Part shown: positions 33,149 through 44,708 of the stretch, piece after piece
Layout of the letters: each line of letters begins with the position of its first letter
Numbering within the stretch: the stretch's first letter is position 1
From: Gnetum montanum
Taxonomy: Eukaryota > Streptophyta > Gnetopsida > Gnetales > Gnetaceae
Length of the DNA stretch: 64,000 nt
Reading direction: 5' to 3'
Assembly (NCBI GenBank): GCA_015680685.1
Contig: MNCI01004927.1
Span: 875,491-939,490 of the forward strand
Notes under the pieces: generated by a model
What the model was told of the DNA's origin: nothing
The model's input: the letters and a program-made list of their open reading frames with translations, nothing else
The model's database searches: none
Position numbers and translations under genes: made by a program

Positions 33149-34886
33149 TGAAACACCACTAATTTCGGCCAAACACTTTGAAGTAAGAACGACTCACACT
33201 TGAGCTTTCGGAGGAAAAATTTGGGAGAACACACGCTGGCTTGTCCTGGGAACTCATGCTAGTTTACAATTTTCTCGGTCACACTGTAGTCACGTTGAGG
33301 TCACGTTGGCAGCATGAGTACAGCGTGATTGACTCTGACAGATCCAAAACTGAGTGAGAATAATCTGATTTCCATGGCATAATCCATCTTGGAAGGCCAT
33401 TAATGTTTACTCCAAGTTTCAGCATTTGGGAATTCAAATTTGGAGACAAACTGTTCACCTTTCCTCACGCACGCTGTCATGCACGCTGAGGTCACGTTGG
33501 TAGCATGAGTGCAGCGTGTGTAACTTTCAGGCCTAAAACTGAGTGAAAATGATCTGGTTTTCAAGGTGCAAGTCATCATCAAGACTCATTGTTGACAACT
33601 TCAGACTTTAGCCTCCAGAATTCCAAGAAAACTGTAAGTTTTTGCAGGTCACGTTGTGGTCACGCTGCACTCATGTTGGCAGCGTGAGTCCAACATGACC
33701 TAACCAAAAGTGGTGTAAAAAAAGTCACATTAGGCTCAATTCCCGATTTTCAGATCATTCTCAAAGTCAATCACAGTCAGGAAATCATCACACTTCAAGA
33801 ATCAGGCTTCAAAAATCAAAGTTTGGTGAAAAATACATCACTCTAGCTCACTCACGCTGAGGTCACGCTAGAGTCACGTTGGCAGTGTGAGTGTAGCATG
33901 CACACACTGAGGACATGCTGGACAATATCAACTCACGCTGGAAGTCCTGATTAGGCAGAGACGCCTCAAACAGCCACTGAGCCACTCGAATCGACATCCT
34001 GCAGTAGTCAAGTCAAAAATCTAGAAGTTTCAAGTGAGTGAGAGTCAGTTTCTCTTGTTGTACATTGTCATTTCATTGTAAATTTTCATCATTTTTTATT
34101 TATTTGTCAAGCTCTTACGCTATGAATTGTATGTACTTTTGTGAGCATAAGCTAGCTTGAGTGAGTTGTCACACGTCGTAAGATACAATGCACCTGGTCG
34201 AAAACGTAGCTTGCCCACACACGTCCAATTCACATACAGTTGTCCATCGGACACGTGTCGTTAGATTCGCTTTCCTCTCATCTCCCAACCGTTGATTCCA
34301 TTCATGAATTCCACACCCGAGCCCATCCTAACCCTATAAATACCCTATCAATTCACATAAACGGGGTGGGCAATTTGGAAGGTTGATAGCTTAGGAAACT
34401 GAAACCAGCATTCCTTGGGCACTCGGGCACACTTGACTCCTAGCATCCAAGCACTTCTGAAACACATCACATCATCTCGGGGCTTGGCGCTTGACCTACC
34501 ATCCACACGTGCAGCTATGCTTTGACCGGTGCACATTTTTTCAAAGCAATATAATACAGTTCATTTTGCTAGCCATTATATTGTTTGTTCTATTTTACGT
34601 TCAGTTTACGTTCTGTTTACAATACCAGTTCTACATATGTTTCTGTTTACATTTCGTGAGCACTATTTACATTTTAAAGCATTAGTTACCGTAACCCTAG
34701 CGTAAGCCATAGTTTACGCTTGGGGAAGTCCTTGGTTGATTTGCGTGCAGACCATCCAAGGCACTCTACCTTCATTTCCTTTTCTAGCTTGCCCTCATGT
34801 AAAGGCAGGGTTAGCTGTGTCTGTCAGATGATCTTTTGGTGTTTGTTTTCCCTTCCAGCCTTACACCGACGATTTAGGTCAATATA
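33149..34886 (+). repeat. 5' LTR of element D
   Basis: Starts TGAAACACCACTAA. Bases 33230-33950 hold four clusters of TCACGCTG/TCACGTTG and inverted CAGCGTGA motifs. TATA (CCCTATAAATACCC, 34331-34344) lies about 555 bp before the LTR end. The end is CGATTTAGGTCAATATA, which aligns with the TTAGTACA end of the 3' LTR. Confidence 0.9.
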
Positions 34887-34892
34887 GTAAAT

Positions 34893-34909
34893 TGGCGCTA
34901 GAAGGAGGG
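34893..34909 (+). promoter_or_regulatory. Primer binding site, element D
   Basis: TGGCGCTAGAAGGAGGG begins six bases after the LTR. It differs from the tRNA-Asp-type site of the Athila-like elements. The matching tRNA was not identified with certainty. Confidence 0.7.
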
Positions 34910-35029
34910 CCTGACTTGTTTGTTGTCAAAATGTTAATCACGCTACCTGTCCAAATGCTGTGTAGATTAAGTGTTGAAACTAAAGCTTGAGTTACCCATC
35001 ATGTCCACTTCCCCCCATATCTCACACTG

Positions 35030-35290
35030 CAGTTGACTCATGCTGCAACTGCTCATCCCATATCTCACACTGCAGTTGACTCATGCTGCAACTGCTCACG
35101 CTGTTAGTCACACTGCAGTTGCTCACGCTATTGGTCACGCTGCAGTTGGTCACGCTGTAGTTGTTCACGCTATTGGTCACACTGTAATTGCTCACGCTAT
35201 AGCTGTTCACACTGTCGGTCACGTTGTAGTTGCTCACATTGCAGTTGCTCATGTTGTTGGTCACGCTGCAGTTGCTCTTGCTATAGCCGT
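35030..35290 (+). repeat. 12/15-bp tandem repeats (TCACGCTGCAGTTG-like) in the D leader
   Basis: About fifteen units alternate between 12 bp (TCACGCTATTGG-like) and 15 bp (TCACGCTGCAGTTGC-like). All lengths are multiples of three, so the plus frame stays open with an Ala/His/Val-rich pattern such as AHAIGHAAVGHAV. The motif core is the same TCACGYTG seen in the LTR. The array lies between the primer site and the gag start (35331). Confidence 0.85.
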
Positions 35291-35330
35291 TCAAGTTCAA
35301 CTCGTCTAGCCCAGTTTACTGACGTTCACT

Positions 35331-37503
35331 ATGGAATCCTTCCAAATTAACCCAGTAACATTGCCAATCTTTGACTTTGGGGCTGAAACCACAAACCCTG
35401 TGACTGCTACGGAACCTATAACTATTATTGAATAGATAAATCCCCAAGGTCCTACGTGCCAGTCACTCAGGCTATAGGGCAAAGACCTTACCTATGCAAC
35501 TCTTACACCCGAACAGTATAACTTCATTTGTGTCAAGATCCAAGCCAACTTACCTATCGATCATGTAGAGAGGGAGGCGAAGTGAGACTATGAACTTATC
35601 CACAAAGGAGTTCGTGAATTTATCCCCTCAGCATTTGATATAATCTCGCTATCTAAACATCATCATAAGCTCATATCCCAACTTCTCATGGCAAGAACTC
35701 AAGCCTTACAGCTACCTCCAATAGAGCCTTAGGGTGGAGATGAGGAAGATGACTTTTTAGCCCAATCTGAACATGGGGATTCATACCATACCATCAGTTC
35801 TCATGCCCATAAAAACCCATTGTTCCAACCTTTCCTAGAAGAGACTATACTTCGACCACCAGCTTCTCTACAAGAGATACCCACTTCCATTCCCATCTTC
35901 TCCAAGTTCAACGTTTAATCTAACACGTCCACTTCCATCATACCTCTGCAAATACAAACCCAAGAACCTCCTCCCCAAACTAATGCAGGATTGACCTTTC
36001 GACCTCAAGTGATTGGGATGCCATCGGTCATACTAGCTTCCACATCCACCCATTACATACCTTAAGTGCAAATCCAACAAGCACCACTAATCACTTCACA
36101 ACCTGTGATTGGGCAGTGGGTTCCACCAGCTGTTCAACAAAACCTATCTACTTGCTACAGTGCACCACACCCTGTAGTCTCAGCCTCGAATGTCGTCCCA
36201 CCATAGCAAACGACAGTCCAATAATCTCTCTTTCCACAAACAATGCAACAATCGAGATGATGACTTCTATCAAGATGATCCAATTGACCCGTCAGTTCCC
36301 TCGTTAACCTTGCCAAAAGGGGTTTCATTACCCCAGCTAACCAAGTACAATGGAGAGGGGGATCTAAACACTCACCTAGTAACATTTCGAATAGAATGTC
36401 TATTGCTTTAGGCATGGCCTCATGTAATTCTGCATGTGTTTGCTATGTCCTTAACGGGAAAAGCCTTAGACTGGTACTGAGCTTTACCCTGCAACTTCAT
36501 ATCTTCTCTAGAGGACTTATTGCACCAGTTTGTCACCCGTTTCAAATACAATCTAAAACTTGAAGCCACGTTGGATAGCTTGATTCAGATTAAACAAGCA
36601 CCATTAGAGCTAGCAGAAAAATTTATCCAAAGGTGGAGTGCAGCCTTGAATGAACTTCATGAGCCCATCCCTGAAACATATCTGCTTACCATCCTTAAGG
36701 TGGCCATGAATGACTTTATTAATTCAAATATTTACTATTTGAAAGCCCGCACATTGAGCCAAGCATTTGTGCAAATTAAAGATATAGAAGAGGTGGCATA
36801 AACAAGTAATGACCCAGCCTACTCGACCTTTAGGAACAAAGAAAGATAAATCCAAAACAATGGTGGTAGCAATGACTGAGACAACCCGACCTAACCATCT
36901 AGGAAAAAAGGAAAAACAACCCATTGTCCCAAACAACTATGAAAGAAACACACCTGTGCCTACACCCAAAACTTCCTCAAATAGAAACACCAACATGGGT
37001 CATGCCCGTACATTTGAAAGAAAAGACCCCGCTTAATATACACCCTTGCCCATGAAACCTTCACAATTGCTTGATCAACTTCTAAAGGCCGGGTTAATCA
37101 AACATAAGCAAATGTCTCCCGCGACATCTCAAAAGTATGATCGATTCTGTGAGTTGGCCAAGAACCCAGCCTTAGCAACAGCTAATGAACTCCCCATTCC
37201 AAGAGGCTTTAGGTTGGATAGGTTTTGTGAATATCACCAATGGTGTGGTCATGGGCCTGATTACTATTTCACCTTGAAACAGGATATACAATGCATGATT
37301 GACAAGGGTGAAGTAGTATTTGATGAGGCAAACCCAGTGAGACCTAAAAATCAATCCATGGGAGTCTACAAGGATCCTCTCAATACCAATGATGCACCAT
37401 ATGTGATTAATACTATCCATGTGGAGAACAGACAGGACATCCCACGAAAACCTTTCATGATCCACAGGCCTTCGAAAAACGCACCCACCCCAACATCTCC
37501 TTG
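35331..37503 (+). pseudogene. gag: gag, element D
   Basis: Likely starts at MESFQINPVTLPIFDFGAE. A Pro/Gln-rich N-terminal third (35700-36200) precedes the capsid-like core: LPQLTKYNGEGDLNTHLVTF (about 36325-36385), GKALDWY, HQFVTRFKYNL and EKFIQRWSAALNEL (36470-36660), the usual helices of Ty3-type gag. A Lys/Pro/Thr-rich stretch and FCEYHQWCGHGPDYYFTLKQ (about 37225-37285) follow; the last looks like the short Cys/His block Tat elements carry in place of a classic knuckle. About ten stops or shifts. 36520-36801 and 37046-37504 are open. Confidence 0.8.
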
Positions 37504-38871
37504 AACCCCTTTCATCATACACACATCCACAAAAACCATTCATTATCCAAGTACCTCCTTCCGTTGCAGCAACAACCACACCGTTTGAAAATCGACCCAC
37601 TCCCTTTGTAATCAAGATGCCAAAACACCCTGACACACAACCTACCTCAGTTCCTTTGCGACCTCTATGAGAACGTCTTACTGATAGACTAATAAGAGAG
37701 CGCTTGGAAAGAGAAAACCATCAGTAGAAATTAGGACCACCAAAACGCACACCATTAAATGCTGTTCCCATGGGTCCATCTATTAATGAGCCTAGTACAA
37801 GTCATCAAAACAAGGATGATGTCACAGGTTGTGTCCCAAAACTAGCATTCTTAGTCACCGATGCAGAAATTCCTCCATGAGAAATATGAATGTTGGATTA
37901 AATGGACCAAATCTCTACGGATAAGGGTGTCCCAAATGGTAAAGACCTAGTAGGTGCGTTGACCTAGGTCACACAAGCCTTAAAACAAAAGAACACTTCT
38001 TTAATTCTGTATGACCTAGTAATGACTTCACTAGTACATCGGGAAGCTTTTGTACGGATGTTGACTTCGATCCCTGTTAGTGAGGACCTTCTTGCAGATG
38101 AACCATCCATTTATGCAGTATTGTCCCCGCAACCTCAAGAATCAAAGACTACATCCCTTGAGTTTCGTGCTAAGGACATTAAGCTAAATGAGAAAACAGG
38201 AGAAGTCACCACAGGTCAATCATTTCAAGATACGTAGGGTGCATGTCGATGACGGTGTGCCCACAAACGTAATACCTTTTCCTATCATCGAAAAACTGGA
38301 ACTTATTGAACAAATACAACTAACGACAACTTCTTTCTTGAAATCTTTCAGTGGTTCCCATGTTGGGGTGAAAGGTATGGTTACCTTGGATTTCATAGCT
38401 GGGGACCAATTCCCCACATTAGCTGAATAAGTAGTGGTTGATGAAATTCCAGGGTTTAATCTGATTCTAGGACATCCTTGGCTAGCTCAACTTAAGGCCG
38501 TATCCTCACCAATCCATCAAGAGATCCACCTACCTTACGAGGATGGTGAAATCATCATACATGGGAATACAATGGTATCGCCCACTTCCTTACACCCTGG
38601 AGTAGATCAAGAGTCAAAAATTGAGTTTGTTGAGCGTAAGCAAGAAACTATGAGCATACATCAAGAGATGAACCCAACATTAACTCATGATCTTACTAAA
38701 ACTGAGGAAGCATTGGACAACGCAAACATAGGAGCCATTCCTACAGATGTCTCTTGGTTAGAACTACCCTTTGACATCACTGATGAAGGGGAAGGTAAGT
38801 ATAAGATCATACCCACATGCCCAACCCCTCACATTAAGCTACAAAAGATTAAGAAGCAACTCAATAACTAG
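37504..38871 (+). pseudogene. Protease region, element D
   Basis: After a Pro-rich linker with many stops (37504-38010), HVDDGVPTNVIPFPIIEKL (38237-38293) sits at the active-site position. The usual D-[ST]-G reads D-D-G. FNLILGHPWLAQLKAVSSPI (38455-38515) is the second conserved block of Tat proteases. 38434-38871 is open for 145 codons and ends in a Lys-rich stretch. The D-D-G change may be decay, since close Tat relatives vary at this position. Confidence 0.7.
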
Positions 38872-39461
38872 AACGAATTATCGAATGTCCAAAATGACGT
38901 TAAACTACCAAACATCTGCAATGATGTTAAACTAGTCACAGTCAGAAATGGTCGGTTCCTTTTAAAAGCTTTCTAAAACTGTTATTGCTTTTGGCCCACT
39001 ATGGCATAAAACTGATAATCTTTCTTTTCTTAGCAATAGATGCAATAGTCCACCATGACTTTAAACTGATGTGAACAGCCCGAAATGGCTTTAAACTAGA
39101 ATTCAATACGTCACAAGTTTACAAACATTCACTACGTTATGTCAAATTTTAGTTTAAATGATACAAGTTGCAATCTTGATCTATGCCTTCTCGTTACTTT
39201 CTTCTTTTACAAGTATTGATTCACGCTTTATTCCCCCATTTTACATTTAGTTACATGCATGTGTTCACGATAATACTTGAAAAAGAAAATAAAAAGAGAA
39301 AACAAAAAATAAAAAAAATGATACGTCAATATGGTAGTAAAATTTCAACATATTATGTCATAATTAGGTTCACATTATTACATTGGTCAACCACATATGT
39401 CCATCAAACATTCAAAAAATCCAAAAAACATTTAATAGCTAAAGTCTGATTAACAATAAGC
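38872..39461 (+). repeat. ATGAC..TAAACT repeat module with A-rich tract, copy 1
   Basis: Between protease and the antisense gene, at least five degenerate copies of an ATGACxTTAAACTrG motif occur (about 38894, 38922, 38999, 39054, 39083), followed by an A-rich tract at 39278-39322. The same combination recurs after the integrase. No ORF is supported. Confidence 0.6.
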
Positions 39462-41183
39462 TCATGGAGGGGGCTGATCCCCAAGATCCTCTTCATCATC
39501 CGCTCCTGCTCCACTGGGGCCAGCCCCATCATTAACGTGTCCCTATAACAGAAAACACAAAAACAAAACAAAACAGGTACGAGTAGTAAAGCAAATCAGA
39601 AACATAAAACTAGAAAAATAGTAACACTAACAATGAAAAATAATAAAACCATACACAAATAAAAGCCACAATAAAGCACTCACAAATGAGGAGGACCCTA
39701 AGTTGGCCTCCAGATACCGTAGAATCTCCTCCTCAGGCACATTTACCCAATCCTCCTCCAAGCCAAGATCAATGCCAGCCAAGGTTTTTCCCTTGTCCAC
39801 TGAAGTCCAGATAGGACGCTCAAGGGAGAACATGCCTGTAGAAGCCTCCCCAGAGGCGGTGGTAATGGTTCTCTCGGGAGATCCCTCCACCTCAGTGCAC
39901 TTGCCGAACCTGTCATAAGCAGGCCGCAAGCCTAACCCATCGATGAACATCTCCATTTCTTATATTGATGCTTGTGGTCCTTTTGGTCTTGGCCCCATTT
40001 CCGTACTTTTTCAGCATAGGACTTCTAATCGTGATATTTCCTGTTCAGCAAGTCCATCTGTGCTCTTTGTTCTGCCAAGTCCCGTGTCGCCCTCACTTTG
40101 CTGTTCAAAACCGTCCCGTAACGTGCATAGGTGATTTCAAATGTGCGCTAAGTGCTATCACCAGATAGTCTAGCAGCAGCAAGATCATAATAGGATTGGA
40201 GATCTCTTTTCTCCTCTCTCTCCTTTGCTAAAGCTTCCTTCAATGACTGGACCTCGTCCCATAGATACTCAATCGAATGCCTGCAAGTCCAAAGTGACTT
40301 GGCATTTTGTACGACGCAACCGGAGACTGCATCGTAAAACTTCCTAGGGACTTGCTCAATATTACCTGGCAGTTCAGGGAGAGCATCAATGTGAGTAGCT
40401 TCAAAGGGGTCCCACTAGAGCTTAACGCCTGCAGGTGTTAATACCACACATATGAATTAGTTATAATCAACAATGAACGCAAAGAAACACAATAAACCCA
40501 GACACTAACCATGATACATAACACATACATACCTAGCTCTGGATGAGCGACCACATCATTAACGATGCCTTTAACAAAGTCCATCTTACTAGGCATCTCA
40601 AGCCATGGTCTTAGTTGGTCAGCTAGTGTGGGACAAGCAGGGGAGGTCACCTTGATTAGAACCTGTGTTCCTGACACCTTTGCCCGAGATGTATGTGCCT
40701 CAAAAATCTCAGCATCTATCTCTGATGCTAAAAATAATCAAGATAATCAAGAACAACACATGAAAATTAAAGTGTACAAAAACATGGATTGAGCTGAAAG
40801 GGAACATACCAAAAAGCCCTTTGCTATTTAGCCTGGGTGGATCACCAAGCTGCAAAGATCCATCGAAGAAACCATCGAGGACATCTCTTTCATCACTTGA
40901 ATGCCTAAGTGCATCCAAGGCCTCCACAAGCTTCATCCCCACATTGCTTGTCACATCTTCCTCTTGTGGGGCAAAAGGTTCTTCTTCCTCAATTGCTTCT
41001 TCTCCTTCTTTTCCTTCCTCCTCAGGTATTGGGGCCATGACCTCTCTCTCCCTCTTAGGACTTCCCTCTAAATAACACTAGAATCCTAGAGTTAGTATTA
41101 CATAACACATATGTACGTTTAATAACATATAAACCAAAACAACAAATAAAAGTAAATATATAACAATAAAATAAAATACTTAC

Positions 41184-42284
41184 CCTCCATTGGCAGTACA
41201 AACCGAATCTTCTTTGCTCTTGGTGGTATCACATCTGGAGCAGGCTCGCTTGGGCATTCTTTCCTCTTCACCTTCGCTTTAGACTTCCCAACAGTCTCAC
41301 CAATCAAACGTTCAACCCTTTTAACAGACGTGCGCAGCCTAGGCGGGTCCAATTCCAAGCTATCATGGGAATGATGGGAATTGCTGGCCGCACCTCCATT
41401 AGTAACTGATACTGATTCCTCAATGTCTTCTGGTGGATCCTGGGATCTAGTGGTGCTATAAAAATGGCAAATCCAAGGGTGGAATAGTTGCGAACGATAT
41501 CTCAAAATGTAGCGGTTATCATCATAAACCACTAGAAACTCAGCAAACCTACGTAAGTACCTCGCAAAGAAAGCAAAGGTAAAATGAGATTTAGCTTGGA
41601 TCTTTGAATGTAGTTGATGATCTCCCCACGGAAACCAGATACAAGAAATTGTGCCCAGTTGTAGCGCATGCCTGTCTCTAAAACTGCACGCATGACACGC
41701 ACAAACTCAATCCCAAGGTTTCTTCCTTGAGAAAGAGATTTGGGGAATGCCTGTGCCCAGAAGAGTGGATATAGGAAGTTTATCTCCATTGATCGGGTAT
41801 CATCTCACTTGGCAAAGCCCCTAGGACCTTGAGACACACCTAACCACTGCTCAAGCTCTCTTATGACCTGGCCCTCTTTTGTCGCTTTATCTATGGTCAC
41901 CATGGCACCATCCATAGGTATGCCAAAAAGATCAAAAAGGAATTCAGAAGTAAGGTGAAAAGATACCTTAACTCCTTGAACCCTCGTGATGAAATAAGAA
42001 GCATCATCATTGAAAGAATCAACAATAGTGACCATCTCAGTAGTCGGAATGCTAAGAGTCAAAGCTATAAACAAGTTCATCAGGCTTGCTCGGGTAAGGN
42101 GGAATGCTAAGAGTCAAAGCTATAAACAAGTTCATCAGGCTTGCTCGGGTAAGGCGGCTGATGATCAACTCAGAAGCTTTCTTCTGCAACCATTTTTGTG
42201 ACTGCTCTACCTCCCCAAACTTCATAAAAAGGGTGGCCTCAGTGTACCCTGTTATAATAGTAACTTCTTCAGAGGGGATGGCTG
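41184..42284 (-). other. Plant-transposon-protein-like (Transposase_32/PMD-type) region of the antisense gene
   Basis: The exon reads VDSFNDDASYFITRVQGVKV, SFHLTSEFLFDLFGIP, then IEFVRVMRAVLETGMRYNWA and GEIINYIQRSK, in the order seen in the plant-specific domain annotated as putative plant transposon protein or Transposase_32 (a V-R-G-x-x-V stretch, then a G-L-P stretch, then a helix with L-x-G). It ends with RLIGETVGKSKAKVKRKE and PPRAKKIRF, a bipartite basic stretch that could act as a nuclear signal. A frameshift near 41575 and a stop near 41808 break it. Confidence 0.45.
42100..42100. other. Single-N join with 54-bp duplicated flank
   Basis: Bases 42046-42099 are repeated exactly at 42101-42154 around one N. 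The coding frame of the antisense exon makes sense only if one copy is removed, so this is an unmerged contig overlap. Confidence 0.9.
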
Positions 42285-42377
42285 CTGTAAAAAGAAAACA
42301 TAGAGCGAAGAGTTAAAAACATAGTACATGATGATGTAATAAAAGAAGAAAATGGAGTCTAGAGTGTGGTAATTTAC

Positions 42378-43198
42378 CATCAGTAAATGGTGTAGGTGGG
42401 ATAGGTGCAGGATCAATTCTTTGAGGGAAAATTGTCCCATTAGAAGACCATTCCTCATGTAACCAACCTCGAGCTTGGCAGTGCTCAAAGGCTCTTGAAA
42501 ACTACCTATGGTAGTAAACAATAGCCACTTTTGTCTGGTCCAGTACCTCTGTATGAAGAATGGGGCCCGCCATGAATGTCTCTAGCGCTATGCACACTAA
42601 GGCAAGCCCACCATCATCATCGCGCATCCCATTTTCATCAAAGCGGGGCCTACATAGGAAAACAACAGTTACATTTAGATGATGACATAAAGTTTAAAAG
42701 GAAATCAAAAAATTAAAGTAAGACACAAAGAAGCATACCTGTCCACCCTATATACTGTCCCAGGTGGGTTCTGGAATAGAGTGTGCACACAGAGAGCTAG
42801 GAAAAGTGTGTTGCTACTGTTATAATGACTACACGTAGGTAGCTCCCACACACGAGTCAAGGGACAAGTAGATCTGGGACCCTCAACAGGGCCTCTCGCA
42901 ACCTTGAAAAGTTCCTCATCGATATTAGTGATAAAGGCAAGCATGCCTTGTGTAGACCCGGGCAACGCTGTCTCGATGATATCATGGGCCAACTGTTCAC
43001 TCAAGTGAGACCATATCGCCACACTAAAATTTTGCAGGATAAATGACAAAAACGAATTGACACCGGGACGAAACCATATCACATGGGGCCCGATGCGCAT
43101 GTCATAGGGAGGTGTGTTCGGTCCAGAGGGGCCAAACCAAGCAAGTACACCAACAAGCTTAACCACGAGAAGGGAAGGTTTAGGTCCCATGCACACAA
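42378..43198 (-). other. FCP1/HAD-phosphatase-like segment of the antisense gene, catalytic residues lost
   Basis: SLLVVKLVGVL aligns with the nucleophile strand of plant HAD/FCP1-type phosphatases, where a D-x-[DN] motif is expected. Here those positions read K and V. GPHVIWFRPGVNSFLSFILQ and FSVAIWSH match the conserved R-P-G/F-L and I-W-S block. SSNTLFLALCVHTLFQNPPG matches the late acidic motif (normally L-I-D-D-S-P-Y), with both aspartates replaced. Fold similarity is plausible; phosphatase activity is not. The match is by eye and needs a profile search. Confidence 0.5.
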
Positions 43199-44475
43199 CC
43201 AAAAACATTAGATAAGTGAAAAATCTAAGTGCTAACAATAGGGCAAAATCACATAAAACCAAAAACCACATAAGCAGATACTTTGAATACACAGCTTCAC
43301 CCCATGAGACAAGGACACCAATAGCTATTTAGTGTATCTGATGCTCACTGGGGTACATTGGAATCGATTTCACAGTGAATCCATGTTTAAATCATCAGGA
43401 AAATAATAAAACATATAAACATAAAGATCAGCAAATAATAAACATTTCGGCAAGCACTTTGCACTTTCGTGTCTCAGCAAAGGGAAGTCTGGCCACTCAC
43501 GTTGGAGATAACCCTTTCCACAACTCACGTTGGAACTGCTCTAGCGTCAGCTCACGCTGGACCTTCCAGAAAACTCACGTTGTGGCCAAACAACTCAAGC
43601 TGGGGGGCTCATGCTGGCTAACTCACGTTGGCCTTCCCTCCTAACTCATGCTAGCGTGCCAAACTCACACTCACACTTGGGATCGGTCCAACCATTTACA
43701 CTGGTGTTTTTCCAGTTTGGGCCTGTCTAGCCACTCACGCTGGGTTCTCTGCATTTCAGCATGAGCTAGGAACTAGCAACGCACACTGCAGGGGATCGAG
43801 CCATCCATGATGCCACCCATGATGCCTATCCCCCGCAGAACCCTGCCCACATTCACACTGGCCATTTCCTGGCCTGAAGCTAGGAAGGCCTTACCAAAAA
43901 AATTTGAAAATTTGTAGCTCACGCTGCCCTGCGAAGAAACCCAAAATGCTCACGCTGCTAGGAAGGTAGAAACACCCACAAAGCACAAAGAAGCCCTAAG
44001 CTCACGCTGGCCAAGGCCTAAAAGTCATGCAGGAAGCCCAAAATGGATGTCGTAAAGAAGCTAGAAAAATGGATGCAACCGAGAAGCTAAAGAAATCAAA
44101 CCTTCCCACCCGGTAATGCCAGTCACGTTATAGGAGGCCAAAAAATCATGCTGCAGGAAGCCCAGAAAAGCCAAAAAGCTCTATCGCCCAGGAAGCTTAG
44201 AAAATCTAAAAAAGTCCACGTTGTCGGAAGCCCTAAAAACTCATGCTGTTCTGGATATTCCTAGCACTCACGCCCTGCACACACGCCCTAGGCGCTCACG
44301 TTGATGCCACAAATCCCAGATAAATCCCAAAGCAACACAAAAATTGCAGCCACAGAAATTCTACCCTAAGCAATGCTATCCACAAAAATGTCGGTGAAGA
44401 ACAGGAGAAAAAAAACTTACCTATGCAAGGCCCCATCCCACGTTGGAATCCTGGCTTGGGGGAGATGCTGGAGAA
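43199..44475 (-). promoter_or_regulatory. Upstream region of the antisense gene, rich in TCACGYTG motifs
   Basis: From about 43495 to 44310 the plus strand carries more than fifteen CTCACGTTGG/CTCACGCTG-type motifs at irregular 20-60-bp spacing, not in tandem. They lie 0.3-1.1 kb upstream of the first visible exon of the minus-strand gene. The same octamer occurs in the LTR U3 and in the leader, suggesting a shared regulatory input or a shared repeat origin. No obvious minus-strand TATA was fixed. Confidence 0.5.
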
Positions 44476-44628
44476 NNNNNNNNNNNNNNNNNNNNNNNNN
44501 NNNNNNNNNNNNNNNNNNNNNNNNNNNNNNNNNNNNNNNNNNNNNNNNNNNNNNNNNNNNNNNNNNNNNNNNNNNNNNNNNNNNNNNNNNNNNNNNNNNN
44601 NNNNNNNNNNNNNNNNNNNNNNNNNNNN
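44476..44628. other. Assembly gap (153 N)
   Basis: Run of N inside element D, between the antisense gene and the RT block. Confidence 0.99.
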
Positions 44629-44708
44629 TTTTATGTTGGCCTATATTCCTCATTATTCCAGGCTCTATAAATGGGGCCAAAAAACAAGAAAATTATCATT
44701 ATGCAAGG

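Larger units (their letters stand above)
39462..43198 (-). pseudogene. Antisense, intron-containing gene inside element D (HAD-like / transposon-protein-like / coiled coil)
   Basis: Exons read on the minus strand: 43198-42739, 42649-42378, 42284-41184, 41067-40810, 40727-40533, 40428-39684 and 39542-39462 (stop TGA 39464-39462). All six introns (82-141 bp) are GT-AG, with GTATGT, GTAAAT, GTAAGT, GTATGT, GTATGT and GTGAGT donors, and each keeps the frame (phases 2,1,1,1,1,0). Protein order: HAD/FCP1-like segment, transposon-protein-like region, basic then acidic stretches, coiled coil, acidic tail. Broken by five in-frame stops (two where TGG is the easiest ancestor), two frameshifts (near 41575 and 39960) and an assembly duplication at 42100. 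An exon upstream of 43198 is possible. The real start is unknown. Confidence 0.75.

Noticed and set aside
35030-35290. CRISPR-like array
   Set aside because: Units are contiguous 12/15-bp repeats with no unique spacers of constant length, in a plant retrotransposon leader.
35022-35300. Minus-strand Asn/Ser/Val repeat frame opposite the leader repeats
   Set aside because: Mirror of the 12/15-bp repeat array; any frame stays open because units are multiples of three.
42705-43292. Hydrophobic N-terminal extension (MYSKYLLMWFLVLCDFALLLAL) as a signal peptide of the antisense gene
   Set aside because: The stretch precedes the conserved HAD-like part, is T-rich like an intron, and a CACTTAG acceptor lies within it, so it is more likely intron or untranslated sequence.
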